From Ignatzschineria rhizosphaerae (GTDB lineage Bacteria; Pseudomonadota; Gammaproteobacteria; Cardiobacteriales; Wohlfahrtiimonadaceae): 64,000 nt of DNA. The notes beneath the pieces were generated by a model. That model was not told the DNA's origin. It did not search any database and worked only from the letters and a program-made list of their open reading frames with translations. The stretch lies in the NCBI RefSeq assembly GCF_022655595.1, contig NZ_CP093379.1:1980501-2044500 (forward strand), given 5' to 3'. Of the stretch, positions 47,191 through 56,346 are shown one piece after another; position 1 is the stretch's first letter, and each line of letters begins with the position of its first letter. Position numbers and translations under genes: made by a program.

Positions 47191-47347
47191 AATGCTCGCT
47201 CCTTATAAAATAATGATGATATGGTAAGTTTACTATTATCAATTTACAGGAAGTGATTCTAAAAAGATGCCATAATTTTTAAATGAGCTTCCACCCCGCA
47301 TTATCTTTTTTAAATCATTAATTTATAAGCAAAATATCAATATAAAT

Positions 47348-47382
47348 AAAAAAAGCTTAAGAAATATTCCTAAGCTTTTTGG
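47348..47382. terminator. Intrinsic terminator downstream of trhP, bidirectional
   Basis: AAAAAGCTTA pairs with TAAGCTTTTT over 11 bases; A- and T-runs lie on both sides. Confidence 0.85.
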
Positions 47383-47414
47383 CGGTAATAATGGTAACTG
47401 ATTATCTCTTTAGA

Positions 47415-48866
47415 TTAATCAACATTCTCATCATTATCTAAGTAACGTGCAAGCATTGTCATTTCATCCGCTTGTCCGATATCTGCCCATACAACATATG
47501 CAGATCCTTTCGCTGAATCGATCACTTCGCCTTTTTCAGTTTTCATCTCACCCATTACGATGTCACGGTTTCCGTGTTGATGAATCACTTCTAAACGATC
47601 GCCTGTTGAGAAACGGTTCTTCGCTTGAAGCTTAGAAAGACCAGTTTCTGCATCATATTCAAGCACTTCTGCCACATATTGCTGACGGGAATGAATCGAG
47701 TTACCGGTTAAGTAGTTTTGATAAGCATGCGGTGCATGACGTTGTAAGAAACCTTCGGTATAACCACGGTTTGCAAGCCCATCAAGCTTCCCATAAAGCT
47801 CAGGGTTAAATTCACGTCCTGCTAAAGCATCATCAATTGCTTGACGATAAAGCTGCGTTGTACGTGCCACATAATATGGTGATTTAGTGCGACCTTCAAT
47901 TTTAAGAGAATCGACACCAATCTCGATCAAACGCTGAACGTGTTGAATGGCACGAAGATCTTTTGAGTTCATGATATAAGTTCCATGCTCATCTTCGCTA
48001 ATTTCCATCCAGTCACCTTTACGCTGACCATTTTCTTGAATGAGATATGGCTTCATCGCTTCAGGATGTGGGGTATAAGCTTTCCCTGTTGAAAGGTCTG
48101 TATATGCCACTTCATTCATCGCATCTTGGATAAATGTCACAGGATTCACACCGATATTAGGATGCTGGCTCTCTTCACGGTAGATGCGCTGCATATCAGT
48201 CCCAACTGGTACTAACTCTCCTTCCGGCGTTTCTGTGCTATCTGTTAAACCATAGTTCCAGCGACAAGCATTAGTACAAGTTCCTTGGTTGGCATCACGG
48301 TGGTTAAAATAACCTGAAAGTAAGCAGCGACCAGAGTAAGCAATACAGAGTGCTCCATGAACAAATACTTCTAGTTCCATATCTGGGCATTCATTACGGA
48401 TCTCTTCGATCTCATTGAGTGAAAGCTCACGAGAGAGAATCACGCGTGTTAACCCCTGCTTTTGCCAGAATTTAACGGTTGCACTATTGACCGCATTTGA
48501 TTGCACTGAAAGATGGATATCTTGATCAGGGAAACGTTCACGCACCATCATGATTAAACCAGGATCTGACATGATTAATGCATCAGGCTTAAGCTCTAAT
48601 ACAGGCGACATATCATCAACGAATGTCTTGAGCTTCCCACCATGAGGCATAGTATTGACCGCAAGGAAAAATTGCTTGCCGTGTTCATGGGCATAATCAA
48701 TCCCCATTTTAACGCGCTCGGTATTACGGAAATCATTGTTACGAACACGAAGGCTATAGCGAGGAAGACCGGCATAAACCGCATCTGCGCCATAAGCATA
48801 CGCATATTGTAAATTCTTAAAAGTTCCTGCTGGTGCAAGAAGTTCGACTGATCTTTTTTTGGACAT
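47415..48866 (-). CDS. trhP: tRNA U34 hydroxylation protein TrhP (YegQ), U32 peptidase family
   Basis: TrhP makes 5-hydroxyuridine at tRNA position 34 using prephenate-linked chemistry. The 483-residue protein begins VELLAPAGTFKNLQYAYAYGADAVYAG and carries the Cys-rich motif SGRCLLSGYFNHRDANQGTCTNACRW near 185, the probable iron-sulfur site. The U32 signature is near 156 (ELEVFVHGALCIAYSGRC). E. coli YegQ has 453 residues. AAGGAAC precedes the ATG. A terminator-like hairpin lies 74 bases upstream in its leader. Confidence 0.9.
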   Translation of the reverse strand: MSKKRSVELLAPAGTFKNLQYAYAYGADAVYAGLPRYSLRVRNNDFRNTERVKMGIDYAHEHGKQFFLAVNTMPHGGKLKTFVDDMSPVLELKPDALIMSDPGLIMMVRERFPDQDIHLSVQSNAVNSATVKFWQKQGLTRVILSRELSLNEIEEIRNECPDMELEVFVHGALCIAYSGRCLLSGYFNHRDANQGTCTNACRWNYGLTDSTETPEGELVPVGTDMQRIYREESQHPNIGVNPVTFIQDAMNEVAYTDLSTGKAYTPHPEAMKPYLIQENGQRKGDWMEISEDEHGTYIMNSKDLRAIQHVQRLIEIGVDSLKIEGRTKSPYYVARTTQLYRQAIDDALAGREFNPELYGKLDGLANRGYTEGFLQRHAPHAYQNYLTGNSIHSRQQYVAEVLEYDAETGLSKLQAKNRFSTGDRLEVIHQHGNRDIVMGEMKTEKGEVIDSAKGSAYVVWADIGQADEMTMLARYLDNDENVD

Positions 48867-48939
48867 TTAAATAGTTCCTTTCAGGGGAAAGCGATCTACC
48901 GCATTTCAATTTAAAATAATATTCATATTTAGGGTTGCC

Positions 48940-48973
48940 AGAAAAACAAAAAACGTAGAACCAAGCTACGTTT
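48940..48973 (-). terminator. Terminator-like hairpin in the trhP leader
   Basis: On the minus strand AAACGTAG-CTTGGTT-CTACGTTT is followed by TTTGTTTTTC. No gene on this strand ends upstream, so it would act as an attenuator. GCCAGAAAA (48994-49002) can pair with TTTTCTGGC (48937-48945) over the U-tract. Confidence 0.65.
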
Positions 48974-49303
48974 ATGGCAAATCTTTCGCAAAATTTTCTG
49001 GCTTTCTGCTCATTGAAAAATCACTCAGGTGAGCGATAAATTCAAGTCGTGCCGTATTTTACTATATTGAGGATTTTTTACTAGAAAATTTACGAGGAAT
49101 ATTTACCAGAAGAACCTTTAATAGTATTAGAACGCTAAATATGATTGCTAATACCCTCCCTCTTTATAAAAAAGCGTTATAAAAAGGATTTATAAAAGGC
49201 TTTTCCCACTATCAATACTAATAAGTAATATCTTTACTATCCCCTTAATTCAATTCTGCGATAATATTATTAATAGATATTATCGTGACAAGGAAGCCCT
49301 CAT

Positions 49304-50683
49304 TTGAAATTCATCGAACAGCTTATTAAAAGTGATAAAACACCACTACACATTCTTCTACTTTCAGCAGTAATTGGCGCTCTTGCTGGATTAGTCGGGG
49401 TGCTTTTTCAGATGGGCGTTGCTTTTGTTTCCTCCTTTAGAGTCTCTAGCATCGAAGGTTTTTTCACAGAAAAATGGCAAATTGCCATTGCAATCTTCTT
49501 TGCTTCTGCTTTTTTAAGCATGTTTGCCTACTATATCGTGAAACGTTTTTCTCCAGAATCGGGGGGCTCCGGCATTCCTGAAATTGAAGGAGCGCTGGAA
49601 GATCTTCGTCCTGTTCGCTGGTGGCGAGTCATTCCTGTAAAGTTCTTTGGCGGGTTTGGCACTCTAGGATCTGGCATGGTATTAGGCCGAGAAGGACCCA
49701 CGGTACAATTAGGGGCCAATATTGCCGAGATGTTTAGTGATCTCTTTCGCCTTAAAGATAAAGATAATCGCCACACCCTTTTAGCTTCTGGCGCTGCTGC
49801 TGGATTATCCGCCGCTTTTAATGCTCCTCTTGCCGGCATTATCTTTGTCATTGAAGAGATGAGAGCGGAATTTAAATATGGTTTGATCTCCTTTAAATCC
49901 GTGGTGATCGGCGCTGTGATGGCAACTATTGTTTATCGCCTGATCAATGGCAGTGCTTCCCTTTTAAATATTGGTATCTTTGAAGCAGCCCCCATTGCTT
50001 CACTGTGGCTTTTTATTATTTTGGGATTCATCATCGGAATTATTGGGCTTCTTTTTAATAAATCCCTCCTCTTTCTACAAGATCGATTTCAAGCTTTTTA
50101 TAAAGGTAAAACATTAAGGTTTGTTCTCACAGGCGGGCTTATTGGCGGAAGCTGTGGTCTTATCGCTCTTTATCTGCCAAATACCGTTGGCGAAGGCTTT
50201 AATGTTATTCATAGTTGGAGCCACGGGACTTTTACCCTTAAGCTCCTCTTAATTCTATTTATCCTTCGCTTTTTTACCTCTATCGTGAGCTTTAGCTCTG
50301 GCGCGCCGGGCGGAATCTTCTCTCCACTTCTGGCATTAGGGACATTATCAGGAGCATTTTTTGGTGAATATGCAGCCGATCTATTTCCCAACTATGGCTT
50401 AGAAGCCGGCATTTTTGCCATCGCAGGAATGGGCGCCCTCTTTGCCGCAACAGTAAGAGCCCCCTTAACTGGGGCAATTTTAGTATTAGAGCTTACCGAT
50501 AATTTTGTCTTAATTTTACCAATGCTGATCACTTGCCTAGGCGCAACCATTGTTGCACAACTCTTTGGCGGGCATCCGCTCTATACGGTTCTTTTAGAAA
50601 AAACGTTACTTAAAGCGCACAAGCCTTTAAATAACCCCTTAGATGATGATAAAACCACAATACCAAGCAAAGCACCTGAATAA
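49304..50683 (+). CDS. clcA: ClC-type chloride/proton antiporter, TTG start
   Basis: ClcA exchanges chloride for protons and helps acid resistance in E. coli. The selectivity motifs are present: GSGIPE near 86, GREGPTVQLG (gating Glu) near 128 and GGIFSPLLALG near 338. The internal proton Glu is in FVIEEMRAEF. About ten to twelve membrane spans are visible. Length is 459 residues (E. coli 473). It starts at TTG 49304, with AAGGAAG 8 bases upstream; there is no in-frame ATG before the conserved region. Confidence 0.9.
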   Translation: MKFIEQLIKSDKTPLHILLLSAVIGALAGLVGVLFQMGVAFVSSFRVSSIEGFFTEKWQIAIAIFFASAFLSMFAYYIVKRFSPESGGSGIPEIEGALEDLRPVRWWRVIPVKFFGGFGTLGSGMVLGREGPTVQLGANIAEMFSDLFRLKDKDNRHTLLASGAAAGLSAAFNAPLAGIIFVIEEMRAEFKYGLISFKSVVIGAVMATIVYRLINGSASLLNIGIFEAAPIASLWLFIILGFIIGIIGLLFNKSLLFLQDRFQAFYKGKTLRFVLTGGLIGGSCGLIALYLPNTVGEGFNVIHSWSHGTFTLKLLLILFILRFFTSIVSFSSGAPGGIFSPLLALGTLSGAFFGEYAADLFPNYGLEAGIFAIAGMGALFAATVRAPLTGAILVLELTDNFVLILPMLITCLGATIVAQLFGGHPLYTVLLEKTLLKAHKPLNNPLDDDKTTIPSKAPE

Positions 50684-50748
50684 TCACTTATATTAACCCG
50701 TAACTTGATCCATCGCCTTCATCTAAAAGATACTTAATAAACCATTTG

Positions 50749-50783
50749 TATAAGTCGACTTGGTTTAAGAAAAACCTGTGATG
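50749..50783 (-). repeat. Family A fragment A8
   Basis: Only the first 35 bases of a minus-orientation A element remain (TATAAGTCGACTTGGTTTAA, then GAAAAACC). It ends exactly where B3 begins, as A10 does before B1. Confidence 0.55.
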
Positions 50784-50928
50784 TATAGTGATTTCCAAAT
50801 AAAATCAGCGGTCAAAATTTATTAGTTAATCATCCTCCTAAAATAGGTTGATGAGCAGCTGGGTAGAATGCTTGCCTATTTTTTGAAATTACGTGCCAGC
50901 AGTTTTTAAGCCTTTTTCAGTTCGTATC
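50784..50928 (+). repeat. Family B repeat, shortened copy B3
   Basis: It starts TATAGTGATTTCC and keeps the right half of family B (TTGATGAGCAGCTGGGTAGA, TTACGTGCCAGCAGTTTTTA, CTTTTTCAGTTCGTAT). Much of the left interior is missing or diverged. Confidence 0.55.
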
Positions 50929-51033
50929 GGAATTTAATACGTAATAGCTATCAATTGCGAGCAAGATAGTAAGACAGAATGCACGCACTCTCTTGCCGCA
51001 CGATAGACCTTTTTAAACTGAAAGTACGATATT
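50925..51033 (+). repeat. Family C repeat, copy C3
   Basis: It begins at the TAT shared with B3 and contains GCGAGCAAGATAGTAAGA, CTCTCTTGCCGCACG and ATAGACCTTTTTAAACTGAA. It ends in the TAT shared with A4. Confidence 0.55.
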
Positions 51034-51189
51034 GTAGATTCGGTTTAAGAAACACTATTTTTAAAAAATTAAGGCTACGGATTATGTATCAAATTAGCTT
51101 GCACGCTGCCGGATAGAACTATTCCTGCGCTTCTCATAACCGATGCGCCGACAACCTGATTTAGTCACTTTTAAACCGGTTTCACTATA
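51030..51189 (-). repeat. Family A miniature inverted-repeat element, copy A4
   Basis: This 160-bp minus-orientation copy runs from TATTGTAGATTCGGTTTAAG to TTTAAACCGGTTTCACTATA. It is very similar to A3 and A6. Confidence 0.82.
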
Positions 51190-51246
51190 AAGTTAACTTT
51201 TACAAAGATTATGGATAAATGTAGAAGTCATCCCTTAAAATAAGCA

Positions 51247-51278
51247 CAACAAAAAACCCTGCAATTTCTTGCAGGGTT
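51247..51278 (-). terminator. Terminator of tRNA-Val copy 1
   Basis: On the minus strand AACCCTGCAA pairs with TTGCAGGGTT, followed by TTTTGTTG. Confidence 0.85.
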
Positions 51279-51292
51279 ATTGCCTATTGATT

Positions 51293-51368
51293 TGGTGGGT
51301 GCTGAGGGGATCGAACCCCCGACCCTCGCCTTGTAAGGGCGATGCTCTACCAACTGAGCTAAGCACCC
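51293..51368 (-). tRNA. valT: tRNA-Val(UAC), copy 1
   Basis: The 76-base cloverleaf includes an encoded CCA end. The acceptor stem is GGGTGCT/AGCACCC, the D-arm AGCTCAGTTGGTAGAGC, the anticodon stem TCGCC/GGCGA with loop CTTACAA (anticodon TAC) and the T-arm GGGGGTTCGATCCCC. It matches E. coli tRNA-Val(UAC) closely. Confidence 0.97.
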
Positions 51369-51380
51369 AATAGAAGAGAT

Positions 51381-51409
51381 ATTCTATTCCACTGAATTAA
51401 GATTGTCAA
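51381..51409 (-). promoter_or_regulatory. Sigma-70 promoter of tRNA-Val copy 1
   Basis: On the minus strand TTGACA and TAGAAT are separated by 17 bp, 13 bases upstream of the tRNA 5' end. Confidence 0.8.
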
Positions 51410-51516
51410 CAGGGTAAAAGCTGAAACTTTAACCACTATCACCAAATCTTTTTTGATTAAAAATGATAACGAGTTATCTTCCTTTAATCTCACTAAACCA
51501 TCTCTAGTTTAGAAGT

Positions 51517-51543
51517 AAAAACCCTACAGCTCTGTAGGGTTTT
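51517..51543 (-). terminator. Terminator of tRNA-Val copy 2
   Basis: AAAACCCTACAG pairs with CTGTAGGGTTTT over two bases in the minus-strand transcript, then TTTAC. Confidence 0.82.
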
Positions 51544-51549
51544 AAAATT

Positions 51550-51625
51550 TGGTGGGTGCTGAGGGGATCGAACCCCCGACCCTCGCCTTGTAAGGGCGAT
51601 GCTCTACCAGCTGAGCTAAGCACCC
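51550..51625 (-). tRNA. valU: tRNA-Val(UAC), copy 2
   Basis: It is identical to copy 1 except for one D-loop base (AGCTCAGCTGG instead of AGCTCAGTTGG). CCA is encoded. It has its own promoter and terminator, so the two are separate units. Confidence 0.97.
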
Positions 51626-51705
51626 AATCGGAACGTCAATTTTGTTCCTTTTGGTGTCATTTAAGAAGAAGCTTTTAAAGCTTGCTCTCTCAAACAACGA
51701 AGACA

Positions 51706-51733
51706 AGTATACTTCATTTTTGAAATGAGTCAA
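51706..51733 (-). promoter_or_regulatory. Sigma-70 promoter of tRNA-Val copy 2
   Basis: TTGACT and TATACT are separated by 16 bp on the minus strand. The predicted pre-tRNA has a 5' leader of about 70 nt that includes the palindrome AAGCTTTTAAAGCTT. Confidence 0.65.
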
Positions 51734-51875
51734 AACTTTTTATGCGCAATTATTCAGCGTTACGGCGCTTTTTCACTTTATGCCTTATCATTGCGCACAA
51801 AATGGAGATAAGCCTTTGATAACTGTATTGATCTCATCACGCCTAACAGCTCTCATCATCAAAACAATATTAAAG

Positions 51876-51995
51876 GATAGTAAAGTCCGTTTAAAAGTCA
51901 CTACATTAGATTGCTGGCTCATCGATTATGAGAAGTACAAGAGCTGCTCTGCCCGGCATGATGCAAATAGGCTTAATGCTCATGCTGCGCGGTTT
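51876..51995 (+). repeat. Family A repeat, truncated copy A5
   Basis: It starts GATAGTAAAGTCCGTTTAAA and keeps TCATCGATTATGAGAAGTAC and TGCCCGGCATGATGCAAAT. It loses its right end at the TATA of A6, giving a head-to-tail pair. Confidence 0.7.
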
Positions 51996-52155
51996 TATAG
52001 TGAAATCGGTTTAAAAGTGACTGAATCAAATTGCAGGCGCATCGATTATGAGAAACACAAGAATAGTTCTATCCGGCAGCGTGCAAGCTAATTTGATACA
52101 CACTTTGTGCTCTTAATACTTTTAAAATCGTATTCCTTAAGTTGAATCGACTATA
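51996..52155 (+). repeat. Family A miniature inverted-repeat element, copy A6
   Basis: This full 160-bp copy has the cleanest ends: TATAGTGAAATCGGTTTAAA and TTAAGTTGAATCGACTATA. Its interior reads GCGCATCGATTATGAGAAAC and TATCCGGCAGCGTGCAAGCT. A good reference for the family. Confidence 0.88.
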
Positions 52156-52191
52156 AAAAGTAACCCCTTTAAAACAATGATTTTAAAGGGG
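52156..52191 (-). terminator. Terminator-like hairpin after the NRAMP gene
   Basis: CCCCTTTAAAA and TTTTAAAGGGG form a perfect 11-bp stem. On the minus strand it is followed by TTACTTTTTAT, so the T-run is slightly displaced. Confidence 0.6.
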
Positions 52192-52251
52192 CTATTAAAA
52201 TTAGGCTACTTTACTAAATCGATTCTTTATAGGTACCATCAATGCATCGCT

Positions 52252-53586
52252 TTATCCGGCAATATAGCTATAGAGTGTTTGCACGCCCAAAACAGTCATC
52301 ATTATTACTACAATCGCTCCAAACACAGTTTGCCAAATAGGATGCTTATAATCCCCCACAATATCCTTTCGATAAGCTGCAAAAAGAATGGGCCCTAATG
52401 TTAAAGGTAAAATAAGTCCATTGAGTGCTCCGACAAAGATCAGGATCTCTACAGGACGCCCGACACTGACAAACACAACGGTTGAGATGAAGATAAAAGC
52501 GATAATAAAACGATTTTGATGCTCTGCAACTTTTTTACTAAAAACTCTTAAAAAGGTTACAGAAGTATAAGCTGCGCCAATAACCGATGTAACTGCCGCG
52601 GCCCACATGATAATCCCAAAGAATAGATATCCTACTTTTCCAGCGGCATGTTCAAATACTGAAGCCACAGGATTTCCTGCCGCTAACTGATAGCCTTGCG
52701 AAATCACCCCCAGCACGGCTAAGAAAAGAATAATACGCATCACCGCCGTAACACCAATTCCTAAAAGAGAACCTGTTGATACTTCTTTTACCGCCTCTTT
52801 GCCATGAACGCCGGCATCTAGTAGACGATGGGCGCCGGCAAAAGTAATATACCCTCCAACAGTTCCACCCACTAATGTCACTGTTGCCAAAATTAGCGCT
52901 GATAATGGTGCATCAGGAACTACCGTGCGATAAGCCGCTTCCCCTACTGGAGGCGATGATTTAAAGACAATATAAAGCGTTAAAAACACCATTAATATAC
53001 CGGCATATTGGATAAATTTATCCATAATGCGCCCAGCTTCCTTAAATAAGAAGATCCCGATAGCAATCGCGGCACTGATCATAGCCCCAACTTCTACAGA
53101 TAATCCTGTAAAAACGTTCAGACCTAATCCTGCGCCCGCGACATTACCAATATTAAAGGCAAGTCCGCCCATCACAACTAAGATAGAGACCAGATAACCA
53201 AGCCCTGGAATCACCTTATTGGCAATATCTTGCCCACGCATATTAGGGGTTGTTGAACATTGACACATAACCTATTGTTTTTTGCTGAAAATATTCATTT
53301 TCATTAATTTTAAAAAATGACTCAAAAGTATTGGTTATTCAATATATTGCATCCCTTCAACTTTGAATGTTCAACAGACCCTAGAAACGGTAATAATGCG
53401 CCAGATATTCAGCTGCGCCCCTAGATCTAAAATGATCGATAGCATAATGACAAAAGCAAAACTTGCGCCAAGCTGTACGGTAAACGTGGTGGTTTGTGTT
53501 AAAAATCCGGGACCAATGGCCGATAACCCCATCAAAAAGACGGCGCCAACAATGGCACTGCGTCTTATCTTTTGATCTTCTTTCAT
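52252..53586 (-). pseudogene. NRAMP-family transporter (YcsG-like) interrupted by a 136-bp MITE
   Basis: The first part (53586 down to 53382) reads MKEDQKIRRSAIVGAVFLMG to LDLGAQLNIWRIITVS. The rest (53245 down to 52252) resumes NMRGQDIANKVIPGLGYLVS and continues through about eight more membrane helices to YSYIAG. Taking out the insert and one TA copy joins them as WRIITVSNMRGQDIAN with no frame error. NRAMP-like YcsG proteins accompany the 5-oxoprolinase genes in many bacteria, as here after pxpA. With the insert, translation stops after 71 residues; the downstream ATG at 53268 lies inside the insert and could give a 338-residue fragment lacking the first helices. Confidence 0.88.
53246..53381 (-). 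mobile_element. MITE with 16-bp terminal inverted repeats and TA target duplication
   Basis: The element begins GGGGTTGTTGAACATT and its other end, read inward, is GGGTCTGTTGAACATT (14 of 16 identical). TA lies on both sides (TAG also repeats if the first G is counted out). It encodes nothing. The ends and TA(G) duplication suggest mobilisation by an IS5- or IS630-type transposase not present in this window. Confidence 0.85.
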
Positions 53587-53657
53587 CCTCTAATTCCTTT
53601 TTGTTATCACTTTATTAGTGACGCTTTATTATTTAAATATTTATTGAAGATAACTTC

Positions 53658-54443
53658 TTACAATGCCGATGAGAGCTCAATCCCACGCTGTAATAAGGTT
53701 TCACGAATCTCTTGAGCAAATTCAAGCGCTGTAATACCATCGCCATGAATACAAACGGTATCAGCCGCAAGCTTCACAGTTTTACCTGTTGTTGCCGTCA
53801 CTGTTCCTTGCTCAATCATCTGCAAAACTTGCGCTATCGATTCTTTGGGATCTGTGATCAGCGCATCGGCTTCTCGTCTTGAAGTTAACGTGCCATCTTC
53901 TTGATATGTACGATCAGAGAAAACCTCATTCATCACCGGAATTTCTAACGCTACCCCAGCTTTAATCAATTCACTGCCCGATAGCCCATAAAGAATCGCT
54001 TCGCCTTTAGAGACATCAGCAACCGCATGGGCAATCGCTTGTGAGAGATTGGCATCGGTCGCTGCCATATTATAGAGCGCACCATGGGGCTTTACATGAT
54101 GAAGCTTCCCCCCTAAAGCTTGTAAAAAACCTTGAAGCGCGCCTACTTGATAAACCACTAAACCATAGACTTCTCTTGGCGTCATCGCAATATTACGGCG
54201 CCCAAAGCCTTGCAGATCTAAAAAACCAGGATGCGCGCCAATGGCAATATTATTTTCTAACGCAAGCTCCACGGTTTTTAGCATCGTTTCAGGATCTCCT
54301 GCATGAAAACCACAAGCGATATTAGCAGACGTAATCAGTGGTAAGATCTTGGCATCATTTCCCATCTTCCACGGGCCAAAACTTTCTCCTAAGTCACAAT
54401 TAAGGTCGATTTTTAATGCCTTATTACTTAAATTATTACTCAT
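53658..54443 (-). CDS. pxpA: 5-Oxoprolinase subunit A (LamB/YcsF family)
   Basis: PxpA with PxpBC cleaves 5-oxoproline (pyroglutamate) to glutamate with ATP. The 261-residue protein begins [19 protein letters not shown] and has the family motifs [16 protein letters not shown] near 40 and [16 protein letters not shown] near 70. Its start overlaps the pxpC stop by 8 bases. AGAGG lies before the ATG. The NRAMP gene follows. Confidence 0.95.
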   Translation of the reverse strand: MSNNLSNKALKIDLNCDLGESFGPWKMGNDAKILPLITSANIACGFHAGDPETMLKTVELALENNIAIGAHPGFLDLQGFGRRNIAMTPREVYGLVVYQVGALQGFLQALGGKLHHVKPHGALYNMAATDANLSQAIAHAVADVSKGEAILYGLSGSELIKAGVALEIPVMNEVFSDRTYQEDGTLTSRREADALITDPKESIAQVLQMIEQGTVTATTGKTVKLAADTVCIHGDGITALEFAQEIRETLLQRGIELSSAL

Positions 54444-55416
54444 AATATACCTCTTGATCTCTTTGGGGCTGCGCTAAGATATACTCAACGCTCTCTAAAT
54501 ATTGCTGCTGTACTTCTAGCTTCTCTTTCGCTCTTAATTCATCTATAAGCTTAAACTGTACCTTTTTTCGTGCTGGTAAATAAGCCAGCTTCCAGAGTTC
54601 TGCTTGTGGAATCACGGCAATTCTAGGGTATCCCCCCGTACTTTGGCATTCAGCAGCTAGTACAAGAGGCTGCCCACTTGGGGGAACTTGTATCACTCCT
54701 TCAAATACGCCTTGCGATCGCATCTCTAAAGGCTTATCTCTCATTAAGCGATTGCCTTCTAGTCGAATACCCATACGATTACTATTACTACTAATCTCCC
54801 ACTCTTCTTCAAAAAAACGCATCTGAGAAGCATCATCAAACTGGTCAAACTCGGGGCCCTTTAAGACAAAAATCGTACTACTAATATAGGTTCGACTAAA
54901 GGCTCTTACGCCCACCGCTTGGATAATCTTATGGGTTGGCTTTTTAATCGCTAAACGATCTCCCTTTTGTAAAAGGGAACCATCCCCTTTATGCCCCCCT
55001 AAACGGTTTTTAATATCCGTACTGTAAGAGTCCATCACTTTAAGCGTATCAAAGCCACCAGCAACAGCTAAGTAACTATACATTCCCGAGTTATAAGCTG
55101 GCTTTAATTCAACCGTTTGTCCCTTTTTAATAAAGGTCCGCCAGCCATGCCACCCTTGCCCGCGGCCATCAATAATGATGGTACAGTTAGAGCCTGTCAC
55201 GGAAATCCAACAATCTTGATGGAACAAAAATTTCACCGGCGTCATCACACTAACCTCTAGCGCGGGGCTATTTCCAGGATTTCCCACTAAGCGATTAGCA
55301 AGATGTAGTGATACGCCATCAATCGCCCCCGACTTACCAACGCCCATATGTGCATAAGAGAGCCGACCATAATCTTGGATTGTCGTTAAAATCCCTGCAT
55401 TAATAACTTCCATCAT
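54436..55416 (-). CDS. pxpC: 5-Oxoprolinase subunit C (KipA, biotin-dependent carboxyltransferase-like)
   Basis: PxpC belongs to the KipA/AHS2 family. The 326-residue protein begins [20 protein letters not shown], then [22 protein letters not shown] near 26, and has [29 protein letters not shown] near 237. It overlaps pxpB by four bases (ATGA type) and pxpA by eight, so the three are translated together. Confidence 0.94.
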   Translation of the reverse strand: MMEVINAGILTTIQDYGRLSYAHMGVGKSGAIDGVSLHLANRLVGNPGNSPALEVSVMTPVKFLFHQDCWISVTGSNCTIIIDGRGQGWHGWRTFIKKGQTVELKPAYNSGMYSYLAVAGGFDTLKVMDSYSTDIKNRLGGHKGDGSLLQKGDRLAIKKPTHKIIQAVGVRAFSRTYISSTIFVLKGPEFDQFDDASQMRFFEEEWEISSNSNRMGIRLEGNRLMRDKPLEMRSQGVFEGVIQVPPSGQPLVLAAECQSTGGYPRIAVIPQAELWKLAYLPARKKVQFKLIDELRAKEKLEVQQQYLESVEYILAQPQRDQEVYYE

Positions 55417-56090
55417 AAAAGCACATCCTTAGCCACAAAGCGAAGCTGATCACCCGGTAAAAAGAGCGAGGGAATTTCCCTATTCACATCAAAAAATGAA
55501 GTTTCGGTATTGCCGATAATTTGCCAGCCTCCAGGAGATTCTCCAGGATAAACACCTGTCTGAGAACCCCCTATCCCCACGCTACCCGCGGGAATTTTCA
55601 AACGGGGCGTAGCTCTACGATCTGTATGAATAGACGGATCTAGCCCGCCTAAATAGACAAATCCCGGCATAAATCCCACAAAGTAGACAGTATAAATGGG
55701 CGCAGTGTGCTTTTGTACAAGTGCCTTGGCGCTAATTCCATGAATTTTGGCAACTTCTAATAAATCTGGGCCCTTTTCGCCCCCATAAGTCACGGGAATC
55801 TCTACCAGCTTGCCTTTAAATTTCTCGGTAAGATCTAACTCATTGGCAGCTTTCCAAAATTTTTCAAGAACCTGTGAAACCTCCACACGACTGCCGGTGT
55901 AATAGGGATTTAAAAAGAGCGTTAAATTATTCATCCCCGGAACAATATCGATAATAAGGCCTTTTAAGGTATCACTACTTGCGATCTGTTCCCCAACCCA
56001 CCATATTTTTTGCTGGTCAGCTAGGCTCACTTCACCACAAACAGATAAAGTAATCCCCCTATCACCCACAGAATAGATCTCTATGGACAC
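55413..56090 (-). CDS. pxpB: 5-Oxoprolinase subunit B (KipI)
   Basis: PxpB is the AHS1/KipI partner of PxpC. The 225-residue protein has FVGFMPGFVYLGGL near 143 and RRATPRLKIPAGSVGIGGSQ near 165, the standard AHS1 motifs. It is first in pxpB-pxpC-pxpA-NRAMP. AGGAGG-like GAGGAG lies before the ATG. Confidence 0.94.
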   Translation of the reverse strand: MSIEIYSVGDRGITLSVCGEVSLADQQKIWWVGEQIASSDTLKGLIIDIVPGMNNLTLFLNPYYTGSRVEVSQVLEKFWKAANELDLTEKFKGKLVEIPVTYGGEKGPDLLEVAKIHGISAKALVQKHTAPIYTVYFVGFMPGFVYLGGLDPSIHTDRRATPRLKIPAGSVGIGGSQTGVYPGESPGGWQIIGNTETSFFDVNREIPSLFLPGDQLRFVAKDVLL

Positions 56091-56317
56091 GACTCCTCCT
56101 TCTTTTTAAGATTGTTATTGATGATCTTTACAGTGGCCTTAATCATTATTTTTTTGCCACTCCCCTCAACATACCCGATTCAAATCTTCTTGCCTAGATA
56201 CGTGATCAAGCTATATACGTTTATCTCTATTTTTTCTTAATTGTTTTCTCTATCTCCGCTTTATCACGGCTCAACACATTACCAATAACCATTTACTATC
56301 AACAAGATACATTAAAA

Positions 56318-56346
56318 CAATAATCATTATAATAATGTCATTATAA
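56318..56346. promoter_or_regulatory. Fur-box-like AT-rich repeats upstream of pxpB
   Basis: AATAATCATTATAATAATG followed by TCATTAT matches the repeated NATWAT hexamers of Fur sites. It lies about 235 bases before pxpB (-) and 360 before the first receptor (+). Its target is unclear. Confidence 0.4.

Noticed and set aside
51293-51625. The repeated 76-base block as a transposable repeat
   Set aside because: It is simply two tRNA-Val genes, each with promoter and terminator.
51780-52091. A 103-codon open frame on the plus strand
   Set aside because: It runs through repeats A5 and A6, has no ribosome binding site and no protein-like composition; it is a by-product of the repeat.
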